NCBI RefSeq assembly: GCF_030445035.2
Contig: NC_080680.1
Coordinates: forward strand, 95,485,157-95,549,156
DNA from: Dasypus novemcinctus
Lineage: Eukaryota; Chordata; Mammalia; Cingulata; Dasypodidae
DNA length: 64,000 bases
Reading direction: 5' to 3'
Shown: positions 21,112-32,692 of the stretch, one piece after another
Numbering within the stretch: the first letter of the stretch is position 1
How the letters are laid out: each line of letters begins with the position of its first letter
Notes under the pieces: generated by a model
The model's database searches: none
What the model saw: the letters and a program-made list of their open reading frames with translations, nothing else
Told to the model about the DNA's origin: nothing
Program-made: the position numbers and the translations under genes

Positions 21112-23280
21112 CTTATCTTGACGGGTTTAATCAGTTCCTTAGCTTCTTTGTCTAGTCTTGGGGATTAATTAGTTGTTGTTTGTGCCTAAGTATTATGTCT
21201 TCTCTTTGTCACTTTGTTCTTCTTACTCTATTTTCTTGTTGCTGGCTAAGTTCACTTTGAAGGAAAATATTAGGGCAAGGGAAAGCAAAATGAGTAAGAA
21301 AAGAAAGTGTATAAAGTAGTATTTGTAATAAATGTTAACAGAGCAACAAAGTGAGATCTAGGAGAATGGATATTAGACTCATGTAAGTTGTGTAGAGTTA
21401 TAGCAGTAAGTAGAGTACTGATAATGAGATAGTCAACTGAATATGGGGAGGAATATAGTATGAATTAAAAGGCCAGTGTTTTCATGAGAGAGGGAAATAG
21501 AGAAGAAAGACAATAATATCAAAAGTGGGTAAGAGACAGAAAACAGAACAAAGGTATTAGAAATAAAAAGTCAGATGGGGGCCAAAGAAAGGGAGGTAGA
21601 ATGTAAGAGAAAGAGCAGATGATGGAGGATAGAAAGACATGAGGGAAAGGGGATAGGGTAGTGGCCAAAATCAATATGCACAGAAAAAAGGAAATGGAAG
21701 ATGAGGAAACCCAGCAAGTGTGAAGTGCTCTCTGTACACCTATTATATAAAGAAAAGAAAATAAAAAAGGAAGAAAAATAGAGAAAAGAAAAAAGAGAGA
21801 AGAGAATGGGGGGGGGGGAAATGGAGGGGAAACAAGCAACAAAAAGAAAAAGAGAAAAAAACTAAGTAAATGAAAAAGGACATTGGGGGATACAATGGGA
21901 GAAAAGACCAGGAGACAATGCAATATTAGCAACCATGCAAAAAATAAAAATAAAAAAGAACCAACGTTTCAAGCTAGGAATCCTCTTTGCAGTTAAATAA
22001 TACACTTATGGATCTGACCTTCCCCCTTTCTCATTTCCTCACTTCCCTCTCTCCCAGGGCAGCTGGAAAGCTGCCTGACAGGTCCTGTAGGAGATTCAAG
22101 TAGGTCCTTGTTGAACCTACTCAACACAGAAGACTATGACTCTTTATTTCCAGCATGTGAACACCTACACCTCACCAGAAACCCCAAATATGTTATTGGA
22201 AGCTTGGATAGCACCTCTTACAGTCCCTCTCCCTTAGGTGTGCTAGGAGAGGTCTAATTGATTTTCTGACTTCACCTTCTCCCAGACCAAGTTTCCTATC
22301 ACAGGACGTTTAGGTAAATTGAGCTTTCTCAGCAGATTTACCTCTCCTTTCTTTCTAGACTCTCCCCAAGACAGCTGGTACACTCCTCCAAGTTCAAGGA
22401 GAGAGAGAGAGAAAAAAAACAACCACAAACACTGAGGGCTAGGGTAATCAAGGACCTCCAATGGACCTCAGGACGTGGTGGATTCAGGGATGGGAATCTG
22501 TGATATTGCAGACTCAAGGTGTGTGAGTCTCTGGAGTGTGGGCCACCAGGGTTTATGGGACACAGACCTGGGAAGCATGCATCTGGTTAACAGGGGTCCT
22601 GGGAGCACCACAGCACAACACAGCCTTCAGGGATCCCTGCAGCTGGGCACCAGCCCTAGGGGGAGGGGTCCTGCCTGCAACCTCTGACCTCCATGTCAGA
22701 AATCGAAAGTTCCACCTCTTGCAAGAATCTCTTCTGTCACTGTCTCACCAAATTGACATCCAGACACTTTCTGCCCTGCAAGCCCCCGAAACAGCTCACT
22801 CAGGGTTTGAGGACACCTCACACAACAAAGATACCAGGGATCACTGCGGCCTGGCCACCAGCCCTAGGGGGAGGGGCTCCACCCAGAACCTCTGAAATCC
22901 AAATTCCACCTCTCACAAGAATCTCCTCCCTCACTGTCTCACCAAATTGACTTCCAGACACCTCCCACCATGCAAGCCCCTGAAACAGCCTGCTCAGGGC
23001 TTGGGAATGCCCCAGCACAGCAAAATCTTCAGGAATCGCCACTGCTGGGCCTCCAGTCCCAGGGGGAAAGGTCCTGCCCACAACCTCGACCTCTGTGAAA
23101 GAGACCCAAAATTCTACCTCTTGTAAGAATCTCCTCTGTCCCTGTTCCACTAAATTGACATCCAGACACCTCTTACCCTGCAAGCACTGGAAACAGCCTG
23201 GTCCAGCAGGACCCCAACCCTACTCAGCTGCTTCTTTGCAGGAGAGATTATGAGGTGCACTCACTCAGACGCCATCCTTG
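21112..23280 (-). promoter_or_regulatory. L1 5' UTR, copy D, longer form with three modules
   Basis: The purine-rich block is at about 21480-21960. A segment of about 450 bp (21965-22410, 'tgttgaacctactcaacac' region) is shared with the sense insertion at 28.8-30.8 kb and absent from copies A and C. Modules of about 195-215 bp start near 22640, 22855 and 23049. Plus-strand G run of 11 at 21808-21818. Confidence 0.8.
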
Positions 23281-23568
23281 TTGCATCATCTTGTTGCATC
23301 ATCTTGTTGTGTCATCTCTCCATGTGTGCAGCACCATTCCTGGGCAGGCTGCACTTTCTTTTGTGCTGGGTGGCTCTCCTTATGGGGCACACTCCTTGTG
23401 CGTGGCACTCTCCTATGCATGTGACACCCCTGTGTGTCATGGCACTCCTTGCGTTCATCAGCACTGCACATGGGCCAGCTTCACTGGGTCAAGGAGGCCC
23501 GGGCTTTGAACTGCGGACCTCCCATGTGGTAGACGGATGCCCTTAACCACTCGGCCAAGTCCACTGGC
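23281..23568 (-). mobile_element. DAS-type SINE, antisense, 3' end missing
   Basis: On the minus strand it begins 'ccagtggacttggccgagtg' (A-box-like) followed by 'taccacatgggaggtcc' and B-box-like 'cagttcaaagccc', and runs to a double 'gcaacaagatgatgcaac' motif. There it abuts the 5' end of L1 copy D without the usual A-rich tail. The missing tail implies truncation or a rearranged junction. Confidence 0.85.
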
Positions 23569-23627
23569 TTCTTGCTGTCATTTAGTTCCCTGAGATCCTG
23601 TTCAATTCTTTCCATTCTTTTCTTCAT

Positions 23628-23999
23628 CTATTCTTTTGTTTGTTTGCTTTCAGAGGCCATGTCTTGAAGTCCACTGATCCTTTCTTCTGCTTCCTCAAAT
23701 CTGCTGTTATATGCCTCCAGTGTATTTTTAATTTCACTAATTGCACCTTTTATTCCCATAAGAACTGCTATTTTTCTGTGTATGCTTTCAAATTCTTCTT
23801 TGTGCTCATCCAATGTCTTCTTAATATTGTTAATCTCCTTAGCCATCTCATTGAATTTATTAAGGAGATTTGTTATAACCTCTAGGATTAGTTGTCTCAA
23901 CTCCTTTATGTCATCTGCAGGTTTATCTTGTTCCTTTAATTCGGCCATCTCTTCCTGTTTCTTGATATGGATTGCAATTTTTTGTTGGTGTTTCTGCAT
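23628..23999 (-). pseudogene. Old L1 ORF1 N-terminal fragment (coiled coil)
   Basis: The 124-codon open piece is rich in E, K, Q and heptad-spaced I/L/M residues (for example NNIKKTLDEHKEEFESIHRK and LEAYNSRFEEAEERI), which is the L1 ORF1p coiled-coil region. The downstream RNA-binding part is cut off by the SINE border. It is open but partial. Confidence 0.75.
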
Positions 24000-24231
24000 C
24001 TGGCTTGCTAGATGTATTTATTCTGGATGCAGTTTCTTCCTTTAGTTTAGGGATTTATTATCTTTTCTCCCTTGCTGGTTGTGTAGTAGGAGCCAAGGAT
24101 GTAGTTGGTGCTGTAAGCTATGGAGGCTGATGCTGCCCATGTTGCCCCAGGAAGTGATGAATCTTCTCCCACTTTTCTCCTCTGTCAGTGATAGGGACAG
24201 AGCTGCAGCCATGTATAATAATCCAAGTTGG

Positions 24232-25430
24232 GCACAAGACTGTCTGTACTCTCCCAGAGACACTGATGAAGATTCACACCCCTTCCTCCCTTACCTTAGG
24301 CAGGGATGGAGCTATGTTGTGGCCAGATTCTATGCTGTGTGGGTCCAAAATGGCCACAGTTGCTCAGATAAACTGATTTATCTGCAGACCCTTTCCCTGC
24401 CAGGAGTGGGAATGGACCCTCTGGAGTGCCCAACAATCTAATCTCTGTGGGCCAAATAGGCCTGCAGTTTCCCTGATAGGTTGAGGGAATTCTGTCCCTT
24501 CTGCTCCTTAGGGGGTGGAAACAGAACCACAAATGTTCAACAGTTCAGTCCTGTAGGTTGAAAGTACCCACCATTGCCCAGATAGGCTGAGGAAGCACCA
24601 GGCCCCTCCTATCCTATTGGGTGGTGGGGGTGGTTCTGTGGGTGCTCAACAGTTCAGTCCCTTTAGGCCAAGAATACCTACCATTACATGGAGAGGCTGA
24701 GGAAAAACCAGCCCCCTTCTATCCTCTTAAGGCATGGGGTTGGATCCACAGGCACCTGACAGTTCAGTCCCTGTTGGCAGAAAGTACCCACCATTGTCCA
24801 GAGAGGCTATGGAGACACCAGACTTCTCCTATCCTATTGGGGATTGGGGTGGATTTATAGGCATCCAATAGTCCAGTCCATGCAGGCCAAAAGTCTGCTG
24901 TTGCCCAAAAAGGCTGTGGAAAGACCAGCCCCCTTATTTCCTATTGGGGGGTTAGGGTGGGTCCACAGGTACCCACCAGACCAGGCTGTATAGGCCAAAA
25001 GCACCTACAGTTACCCAAATAGGCTGGGCAAACACAGTCCATCTCTTGTCCTATTCAGGATTGAGGTGGAACCACTGATGACCCACAGTCAGGCTTGTGC
25101 AGCCCAAAACTATTGTCTTGAGAGATTGAGGCAATACAAACCCTATTTTGTCCTGTGGGGGTACAAAGGTGGAGATGGGCTTAAAGGCACTCAACAGACC
25201 TGTTTGTGTGGGCTGAAAAGTCCTGCCATTGCCTGGAGAGGATGAGGATGCCCAACTCCTCTCCTATTCTCTTTGGGTGCAGGGATGCAGCCCCAGGTGT
25301 CTGACTACTCAGCCTGTGCCAGTGGAGAGCACTTGCAGTTGCCTGGTGAGCCTGGTGCAGGTCCTGCCAGCCACCTCTCTGCTGGAGGTGGGGCTGGAGC
25401 CCAGGCCAAGGCTGCAGTCCGATCTTGGTG
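24232..25430 (-). repeat. Tandem array of ~109-bp L1 5' UTR monomers (about 11 units)
   Basis: Unit starts marked by 'ggccaaaag'-like text occur near 24232, 24341, 24450, 24556, 24666, 24776, 24885, 24993, 25102, 25211 and 25320, giving spacings of 106-110 bp. Each unit then reads roughly 'tacccaccattgcccagag', 'aggctgaggaaacaccag', 'cctcctatcctattgggg', 'tgggtccacaggcaccc', 'aacagttcagtccctgt'. Units are diverged from one another, so the array is old. It sits upstream of the ORF1 fragment in L1 orientation. Confidence 0.85.
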
Positions 25431-25486
25431 GAAAGAAACCAGTCCCTAACTTCAGTGGATTTCAGTCAGCACCACTTCCTCTCATG

Positions 25487-25512
25487 TGTGTGTGTGTGTG
25501 TGTGGGGGGGGG
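25487..25512. repeat. (TG)n tract followed by a G run
   Basis: About ten TG units are followed by nine or more G residues. It lies at the outer edge of the old L1 5' UTR. Confidence 0.85.
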
Positions 25513-25620
25513 CAGAGTCAAAATGGCAGCTACCAGACTTTTTCTGCTTGGACACATTCAGACCCCAGCTGTCTCAAAAGATCATACTTTAGCCAGCCAA
25601 TTCCACTAATCAGTAGCTGA

Positions 25621-25759
25621 GGTCAGTGGACATCTGTCTCTTCCTCCACTGTTTATGGGAAATGGAACCTCCAATTCCAGCCACAGAACAGCTTCTGAGG
25701 TGGCCTGTGCCCCCAGAGTAGGATGGGCACCAGCCTCTGTGGCAGGTTTGTGGTGGGCT
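25621..25759. other. Unassigned spacer between two old L1 pieces
   Basis: No homology to either neighbour was recognised. It could be the outermost 5' UTR of the monomeric L1 or pre-insertion DNA. Confidence 0.3.
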
Positions 25760-27650
25760 TGAAGATTATATTGCATCTGTCCTTGCAATATCATTCAGGA
25801 CAACTCCAAGTCTAGAAAATGCCCCCATATCACACCTCTTTTTCCCTCTCCCTGCCTTCAGCAACCCCTGTGGCCACTGTCTCCATATCAATGTTATAAT
25901 TTCTTCCATTGCTAGAATCACAATACTTCTATAGTGGAATACCAGTAAGTCCACTCTAATCCATATTTTATTCCTCCATCCTGAAGACCCTGGGATGGCA
26001 ATGCCCATTCCACCTCTAAATCAAGAGGTGGCTTAGATCCCACATGGCTATGGATGGGATTCTCCTGCCTGCAGTTGTAGATTCTCTTAGGTCCTTGGTG
26101 CAGTGGCTGACCATTGTCATCTCCTTGTTAACTGGGCAAGTCCAACGACCTGGAAAGCAGGTGTTGCAACTCTGCTGAGGCTCAGGACCCAGCTGGCACA
26201 GAGACAGTCCAGAGATTCAAGTCTCCTGGGTTTACACCAACCCTCCGCCAAGCACAGGTTCAGTAAAAGTGACAGAAGAGGCATGTGTACAGAAGTCACA
26301 TCTGAGTCCAACTCCGTCACCTTCAGGAGTACAAATTCCAAAGTAGAGCCCACTGGCAAGGCATTGAACTCCAGAGCCACCTACCATGACTGTAGAAAAT
26401 GGGTGTTCTGTAGCCCTCAGGGAGCACCAGTACCTAGGGTTGTATCTACTTTGGCTGTCTCTGGGATCCTGCTAAGATGTGTGTAAGTGCGACCCCTCCT
26501 GACTCATTTTGAAGGCTCTTAGCCATATAAACTCATTTGTCTTTACCATTTCCCCCTTTTATTCAAGGTCTTTTTATAGTTGCATCACAAACTGGTGCTT
26601 GGAAGTAATCTCCTGGCATCAGGGAGGTTCATCTCTGGGAGTCATGTCCCACCCTGGGGGAAGGCAATGCATTTATATGCTGATTTTGGCTTAGAGGGTG
26701 GCCACATTTGACAACACAGAGGCTCTCAGGAGGTAACTCTTAGGCACCCTGCCCCTGCAGCTCTAGGCCAAGTTGAAATTTCTTTTTTTTAAAAAGATTT
26801 ATTTATTTATTTATTTCTCTCCCCTTCCCCCCAACCCCGGTAGTCTGTTCTCTGCATCTTCTTTGTCCACTTCTGTTGTCAGCGGCACAGGAATCTGTGT
26901 TTCTTTTTGTTGCATCATCTTGTTGTGTCAACTCTCCATGTGTACAGCACCATTCCTGGGCAGGCTGCACTTTCTTTTGTGCTGGGCGGTTCTCCTTAGG
27001 GGTGCACTCCGTGTGTGGGGGCTTCCCTATGTGGGGGACACCCTGCGTGTCATGGCACTTCTTGTGTGCATCAGCACTGCACACGGGCCAGCTCCACATG
27101 GGTCAAGGAGGCCCAGGGTTTGAACCGTGGACCTCCCATGTGGTAGATGGATACCCTAACCACTGGGCCAAGTCCGCTGGTCCCAAGTTTAAATTTCAAG
27201 TGCACAGTCTCATAAGCTTAGTTATCAGTATCAAGGGCCTATCATTAGACCATCCTTCACTGGTCATTGCCCTTGCACTTAGGGGATTGTTGCTGTTCCA
27301 TTGAGAAATATGACAGAGCTTCCCAGGATGGGAACTCAGCACTCCCTCAGTCATGTGAAACTCTACTCACTATGTCAATACCCAACGAACAGCCCAATAT
27401 ATCTATATACCATATATGTATGCCCTGGAGAACTCCCTCCCATGCATCCCCCATTCATAACACCCCACTCTAATACTCTTCCTCTGCCACAGATGAACCC
27501 CTTATGATCTAAAACTTCTTAAAAAAATGAAGGTTAATATATTGCCAAATTCAATTAATAGGGAAATGAAATAGTAATGATAGGTTTAAAGATTTAAATA
27601 AAATACATAATAATTCAGAAAAACTAAAATAAAGTAAAAATAAATTGGTT
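25760..27650 (-). mobile_element. Old L1 3' UTR fragment (copy E), interrupted by a DAS SINE
   Basis: From 'ttatattgcatctgtccttg' on, the text parallels the old 3' UTR at 28.03 kb and 30.84-31.63 kb. It is open at both ends: the A tail side and the ORF2 side are missing. A DAS SINE splits it at 26783-27184. Frames of up to about 127 codons here have no conserved features. Confidence 0.75.
26783..27184 (-). mobile_element. DAS-type SINE, antisense, nearly complete, with target duplications
   Basis: On the minus strand it runs from 'gggaccagcggacttggccc' through 'taccacatgggaggtccac', B-box-like 'ggttcaaaccctgg', the 'gcaacaagatgatgcaac' motif and an A-rich end with (TAAA)n. Flanks aagttgaaatttc (26770-26782) and aagtttaaatttc (27185-27197) form a 13-bp duplication with one mismatch. 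It is the most complete SINE in the window. Confidence 0.92.
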
Positions 27651-28766
27651 TTGGTATAATTACAGAGTTGAGCATTCATCATCACAATCAATAAAAATAT
27701 AGATTTCCATATACCCCACCCTCCACTCTTTCCCATATTAACAATATCTTTCATTGACTGCTTTTAATATTTTATTTTTATCATTCATTTTTAATTTATT
27801 TTTCAAAGATACTTAGATTACATAAAATATTACATAGAAAAATAAAAGAGATTCCCATATACCCCACTCCCTACACCTCCCAGATTTCCCCACATTAACA
27901 GCTTTCATTTGTGGTGAATTCATTCAATCGATTAAACATTATGGAGCATTGCCACTAAGCATGGATTATAGTTTAGATTGTAGTTTACACTCCCTCCCAC
28001 TCAATTCTGTAGGTTATGGCAGGATATATAATGGTCTGTATTTGTCATTGCAATGTCATTCAGGACAATTCCTAGTCCTGAAAATGCCTGCATATTACAT
28101 ATCTTTTTCCCTCTCCCTGACTTCTCCACCTCCAGTGGCCACTGCACTGTCTCGACATCAATGATATAATTTCTTTCATTGCTTGAATCACAATAATTCT
28201 ATAGTAGAATACTAGTAAGTCTACTCTAGTCCATATTTTATTCCCTAATCCTGAGGATTCTGGGATGGTGATGCCCACTCCACCTCTTATTGAGAGGGGA
28301 CTTCAATCCCATATGGATGGTACTTACTTACAGTTGTAGACACTCTTGGTTGCTTGGTATGGTGGTTGTCCATCCTCACCTCCTTGTTAGGTTTCCTGGG
28401 TGAGTCCAATGAACTGGAGAGTAGGCATTGCACCTCTGCTCAGGGCCCAGCTGGCTTATGGACAGCCCAGAGATTCAAGTCTTTTTTATGTACACCTACC
28501 AACTCCAACACCAACTATAGGTTCAACTAAAAGGGACAGAAGAGGCATGTGTAGAGAAATCACATCTGAGTCCACTTGGTCACACTCAAGAACAAAAACT
28601 CCAAAGTAGGGCCCACAGTCAAGGAACCAAACTCTGGAGCTATCTGCCATGACTGTAGGACCTGGGTGTCTCCAGAGCTGTCAGGAGCCCCAGTATTTGG
28701 AGTAGTACCTACTTTGACAGTCTATGAGGTCCTGCAGAGATGTGTGTAAGTATTACCTCTCTGATA

Positions 28767-30837
28767 CAGAAGAGGAGGCAGGGCAGGATGGCATCCATGT
28801 GAGTGCATCCTCATCATCTCTCCTGCAGAGGACTGGGTGAGTGGGGACAGAATCCTTCCCAAGTGGGCTGTTTTGGGAGCCCACAAAGCAGGGAGTTTCT
28901 GGACATCAATCTGGAGAGAGTGTGATGAGTGGAGTGCTTGCTCAAGGTAAAATTGTGGGTTTCTGGAACTTGGGCCAGAAGCTGTGGAGGGCTAAACATT
29001 CCCCTAGGGCTGTTAGCCACAGCATTCCCTGAATACTGCTGGTCACATGGTAGTGTTCCTTGCTCCCCAAACCCACAATTCCTGAAAATGCATTCCCTGA
29101 AACTCACATCCCCTGAACCCCATGTTCCCCATAACCTGTGTTCCCTGAACCAACGTTCCCGAGCCCACACTCCCCCAAGCCTGCATTCCCTGAACTCAGC
29201 AATTTCCAAGCCCCAGCATTCCCCTAGCCCACCAGTTTCAGCAAACTCTGAGAGTGGGAGGGTTCTGGTGAGGGATGCAGAGGGGTCTGAGGAGTGCAGA
29301 TTCAATTGTCTGGTACTCTTTTTTTTTAGCTTGGAGGAGCATGCCAGTTGGCTTGGGGAGAGGCAAGGAAGAAAGGAGATGTGTCTCTGTGGAGAGAGCC
29401 TGATTTAACTAAATGCGCTGGGATAGGGAAAATTGGTCTGGGAGAAGGTGGAGTCAGGCAATTAACTGTGCAGCACAATTAAGGAAGATGGACAGTTGAA
29501 CACACTTAGTAGGCCTCCCATAGCATATTTAGGGTTTCCGACAAGGTGTGGGTACTCTATCTCAAAGAAACTAAGAGTCATTACTTTCTGTGGTGAGCTG
29601 GTTCACCAGGGTCCCATTTGAATCTTGGAGGGGAGCTCTCACATGGCCTTCCTGCTGCCCTGGAAGAGAGAGAAGTGAGGAAGGGAGAAAGGTGGAAGGA
29701 TAGACTCTGAAGCAGTTTATTCAACTGCTTGAGGCCTTGTCTGGTCTTCTTTATTTTCTTGTCTTTCCTTCCTCTTTATCCCTCTACCATCTCATCCTCT
29801 TTCTTTTTTTTTTCTCTTTTTCCTTTTTTCCCCTTTTTTTCTATTAGGTGCTACTGGCAGTGTTTCTTGTTTGTTGTGCTTCCTCATCCTCCTTTTCTGT
29901 GTGTACTGATTTTGGCTACCAATGCTAGCCCCTTTCCTTTACATCTTTCTATCTTCCATCATCTCTTGTTTCTCTTACATTCCACCTCTTTGTTTAGCCC
30001 CCAATTTTTCTGACTATTTATTTCTAACACCTCTATTCTGTTTTCTTTTATTCACTCTTTATGTTATTGTCCTTTCTTTTCTCTTTCCATCTCTCCTGAC
30101 TGCACTGACCTTTTTTTAAAATTCCCCTACCCCCTTGCAGCTTGCTTATTGTCTATTCTCTGTATCCATTCTCTGTATGCATTCTATGTCTGTATTTATT
30201 GTTGTTTTATTTATTTCTCCCCCTTGTGGCTTGCTTATTGTCTACTCTCTGTGCCCATTCATTGTGTGCTCTTCTGTGTTTTTGCTTGTCTCCCTTTTTG
30301 TTGCATCACCTTGATGAGTCAGCACTCCACAGTGCTTGTGGGCTGGGCAGCACTCCACAGTGCCTGTGAGCTGGGCTGCACTCTGCAGCCTGCAGGCAAG
30401 CTTGCCTTCACAACGAGGCCCTGGGACATGAACCCACTGCCTCCCATATGGTAGATGGGAGCCCAACTGATTGAGCCACAACCTCTTCCCCACACTGGAC
30501 TTTTAATTCATACTATATTCTTCTCCATATTCAGTTTCACATCTCATTGTAGGTACTTCACTTTTTTATTGTTATAAATCTACACAGCTTACATTAGTTT
30601 AATATTCATTCTCCTGGGTCTCACCTCATTCTTCTGCTAACATTTACTACCAATACTACTTTTATAGTTTTTCTTTTCTTACTTCTTTTTCTTACCCTGA
30701 CCCTAATATTTTCCTTTAAGGGAACTTAGACAACAACAAGGAAATAGAATAAGAAGAACAAAGTGTCAAAGAGAAGACTTAACACACACAAACAGCACCT
30801 AAAGAAACCCTGAGACTGTACCAAGAGGCTAATCAAG
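28767..30837 (+). mobile_element. Sense L1 5' UTR inserted in old L1 3' UTR, with target duplications
   Basis: The segment begins 'gaggcagggcaggatggc', an L1 5' end, and contains the full copy-D-type 5' UTR in sense: modules, the 'taacatatttggggtttc'-type segment near 29.5 kb, and the pyrimidine-rich block 29.73-30.1 kb. It ends at 'aagaggctaatcaag' just before where ORF1 would begin. It has no ORFs, 3' UTR or A tail. Flanks agtattacctctctgata (28749-28766) and agtactacctctctaatg (30840-30857) match as a target duplication of about 17 bp, while the related 3' UTR at 26.5 kb has this text once. A DAS SINE sits inside it. Confidence 0.75.
30111..30490 (-). mobile_element. DAS-type SINE, antisense, with duplicated 3' segment
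   Basis: On the minus strand it starts 'ggggaagaggttgtggctca' followed by 'actaccatatgggaggc'-type text and runs through 'gcaacaaaaagggagac' to an A-rich end. The 3' part contains two ~50-bp copies of 'gcttgcttattgtct' text (near 30130 and 30219, about 89 bp apart), separated by an A/T-rich stretch. Flanks cactgacctttt (30103-30114) and cactggactttt (30492-30503) look like a target duplication overlapping the tail. Confidence 0.8.
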
Positions 30838-32692
30838 TGAGTACTACCTCTCTAATGACCACCCAACTCAGTTTGAAGTCTCTTAGTCATATAAATTCAT
30901 TTTCTAAATACTTCTCCCCTTTTTATTCAAGGTCTTTTTCCAGTTGCATCACCAGTCAGTGCTTGGTGGTAATCCTTTGGTGCCAGGGAAGCTCATCCCT
31001 GGGAGTCATGCCCCATGTTGGGGGGAAGGTAATGCATTTATACTGAATTTGGTATATAGAGAAACCACATTTTTGCAACATGGAGGCTCTCATGAAGTAA
31101 TGCTTAGGCACCCTGTAGCACTAGGCTAAGTCACAATTTCAAGAGCAAAGTCTCATAAGCATAGTCATCAATATCAAGGGCCCATCAATAGACCATCCTT
31201 CTTAACTAGTTATTGCCCCTGTTTGGAGGATTGTTGCTTTTCCATTAGAGAATGTGGCAGAGCTCCCCAGGATGGGAACTCAATATTCTTTTGGTTGTGT
31301 GTGAATCACTACCCACTGTAGCAATGCCACATGAACATTTGAACACATTTATATATCTTATATGTATGCTCAGGTGGACTTTCTCCCATTTATCTCCCAT
31401 CATTGACACCCCACACCAATATTCCTCCCCTGCCATATTGTAACCCTTCTGTCATCCAAACTTCTTCAAAAATGAAGCCAAGAATATTGCCAAATACAAT
31501 TATTAGGAAAATGAAATAATGATAGATTTAAACATAAGAAATAAAATACATAATAATTTAGAAAACTGAAATTAAAATAAAGAAAAAAATGAAAAATAAT
31601 TTAAAAAATTTTGACGTTGTGTCTTTCACTGTAATATCTATTTTTTGTATGTACTGTGGCATTTTCTTCTATTTCTTCCCCAGTGTCTTACTTTTTTTCA
31701 TTTTATCTTCAAATAAGTTTTAGGTCACAGTAAAGTCACATACAGAATATAGGGGACTCCCACATAGCCAACATTCTCCCCCTTTCCCCCTCCCCATATT
31801 AAAAACTTTTTACATTTGGATGGTAAATGTTATAACTGATGTACAAATATTGAATCATAGCTACTAACCATGGTCAATGATTTACATTATGGTTTACACT
31901 TTAGACCATACACTTTTATAAATTTTTTGTGAATTTTAACATGACCTGTATCCATCATTGCAAGGTCATGCAGAACATTTCCATTGCCCCCTAAATACTC
32001 CCTCTTCCATCTGTTCTATTCCCCCCTTTCCCACCCCTCAAAGGCCCATGGCGATCACGAGGCTTCATTCCTTGAAGGACAAGATTCATAGATACTTGCC
32101 ATAACGCTGAGGGCTTGACACACTAGTCTGTCCTCTCCTATTAGGAACTGCCCATGCTCTCAAGAGACACCCTCCCCTCTGACATATTGGGCCTCCCCAG
32201 GATGAGAGTCCAACTCCAACCCTCTCATTATGTGGGCCTCCACCCACTGATACAACGCACGATGGTGAAATGATCAGTCACACCTTCTCTAGAAGACTGC
32301 TCCAGGTGTGCCCTGTCCCAAATGCCCCCCATCCAACACCCTAACCCAGTAACCCTTCCTTGTCATATTGACAAAAGAACTATAACATTGTAGTTTCAAT
32401 CAAATACCCACCAATCCCCAGTGTTCAACTGCTCCCTCACCCAACTCTTCCCCCAGTTCCATGGACTGTCCAACCCATCCTCCCCACCCTACCTTCCTGT
32501 CAAGCTTGCATTACCCAACTCAATAGTATCACTACACCCCTGTCATATCCCTTCACTGCACAACTACTCCCTTCCATCTTATCATAGATTTCTTCCCTAT
32601 CTGCATTGGCTCACAACCTTCTTTTCCCTTTCTATTTACTGTAAACCTGTCTTCCAGACTCTAGGTACTTGAGATGACTCAATTTGCTTAAT

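Larger units (their letters stand above)
19543..23280 (-). mobile_element. L1 (copy D), internally deleted and 3'-truncated
   Basis: It consists of a 3' UTR piece (19543-19800), then directly the first 88 codons of ORF2 (19801-20064), ORF1 (20133-21111) and a complete 5' UTR (21112-23280) ending in 'ctcactcagacgccatcc'. Relative to copy A about 4.4 kb is missing between the 3' UTR and ORF2 start, and the distal 3' UTR is absent at the border with copy A. The 5' UTR has three ~200-bp modules plus an extra segment of about 450 bp that copies A and C lack. Confidence 0.85.
23569..25620 (-). mobile_element. Old L1 5' end with ORF1 N-terminus and monomeric 5' UTR
   Basis: The minus strand carries an ORF1 N-terminal half (23628-23999), preceded by a 5' UTR that is largely an array of 109-bp tandem units (24232-25430) and a short distal part containing a (TG)n/G tract. 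The array is unlike the ~200-bp modules of the younger copies. The distal limit near 25620 is approximate. Confidence 0.7.

Noticed and set aside
23255-23546. Overlapping 84-98 codon open frames
   Set aside because: They are antisense translations of a DAS SINE. Similar frames appear at the other DAS copy (26773-27304).
24232-25430. CRISPR-like array
   Set aside because: The repeats are contiguous 109-bp units with no unique spacers, in a mammalian genome inside an L1 5' UTR.
25229-25609. 126-codon open frame in the monomer array
   Set aside because: It runs through diverged tandem repeats and a TG/G tract. Low complexity at the end and no conserved motif indicate chance.
26103-26486. 127-codon open frame on the plus strand
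   Set aside because: It lies in an old L1 3' UTR, antisense to the element. The equivalent region in other old copies is not open.
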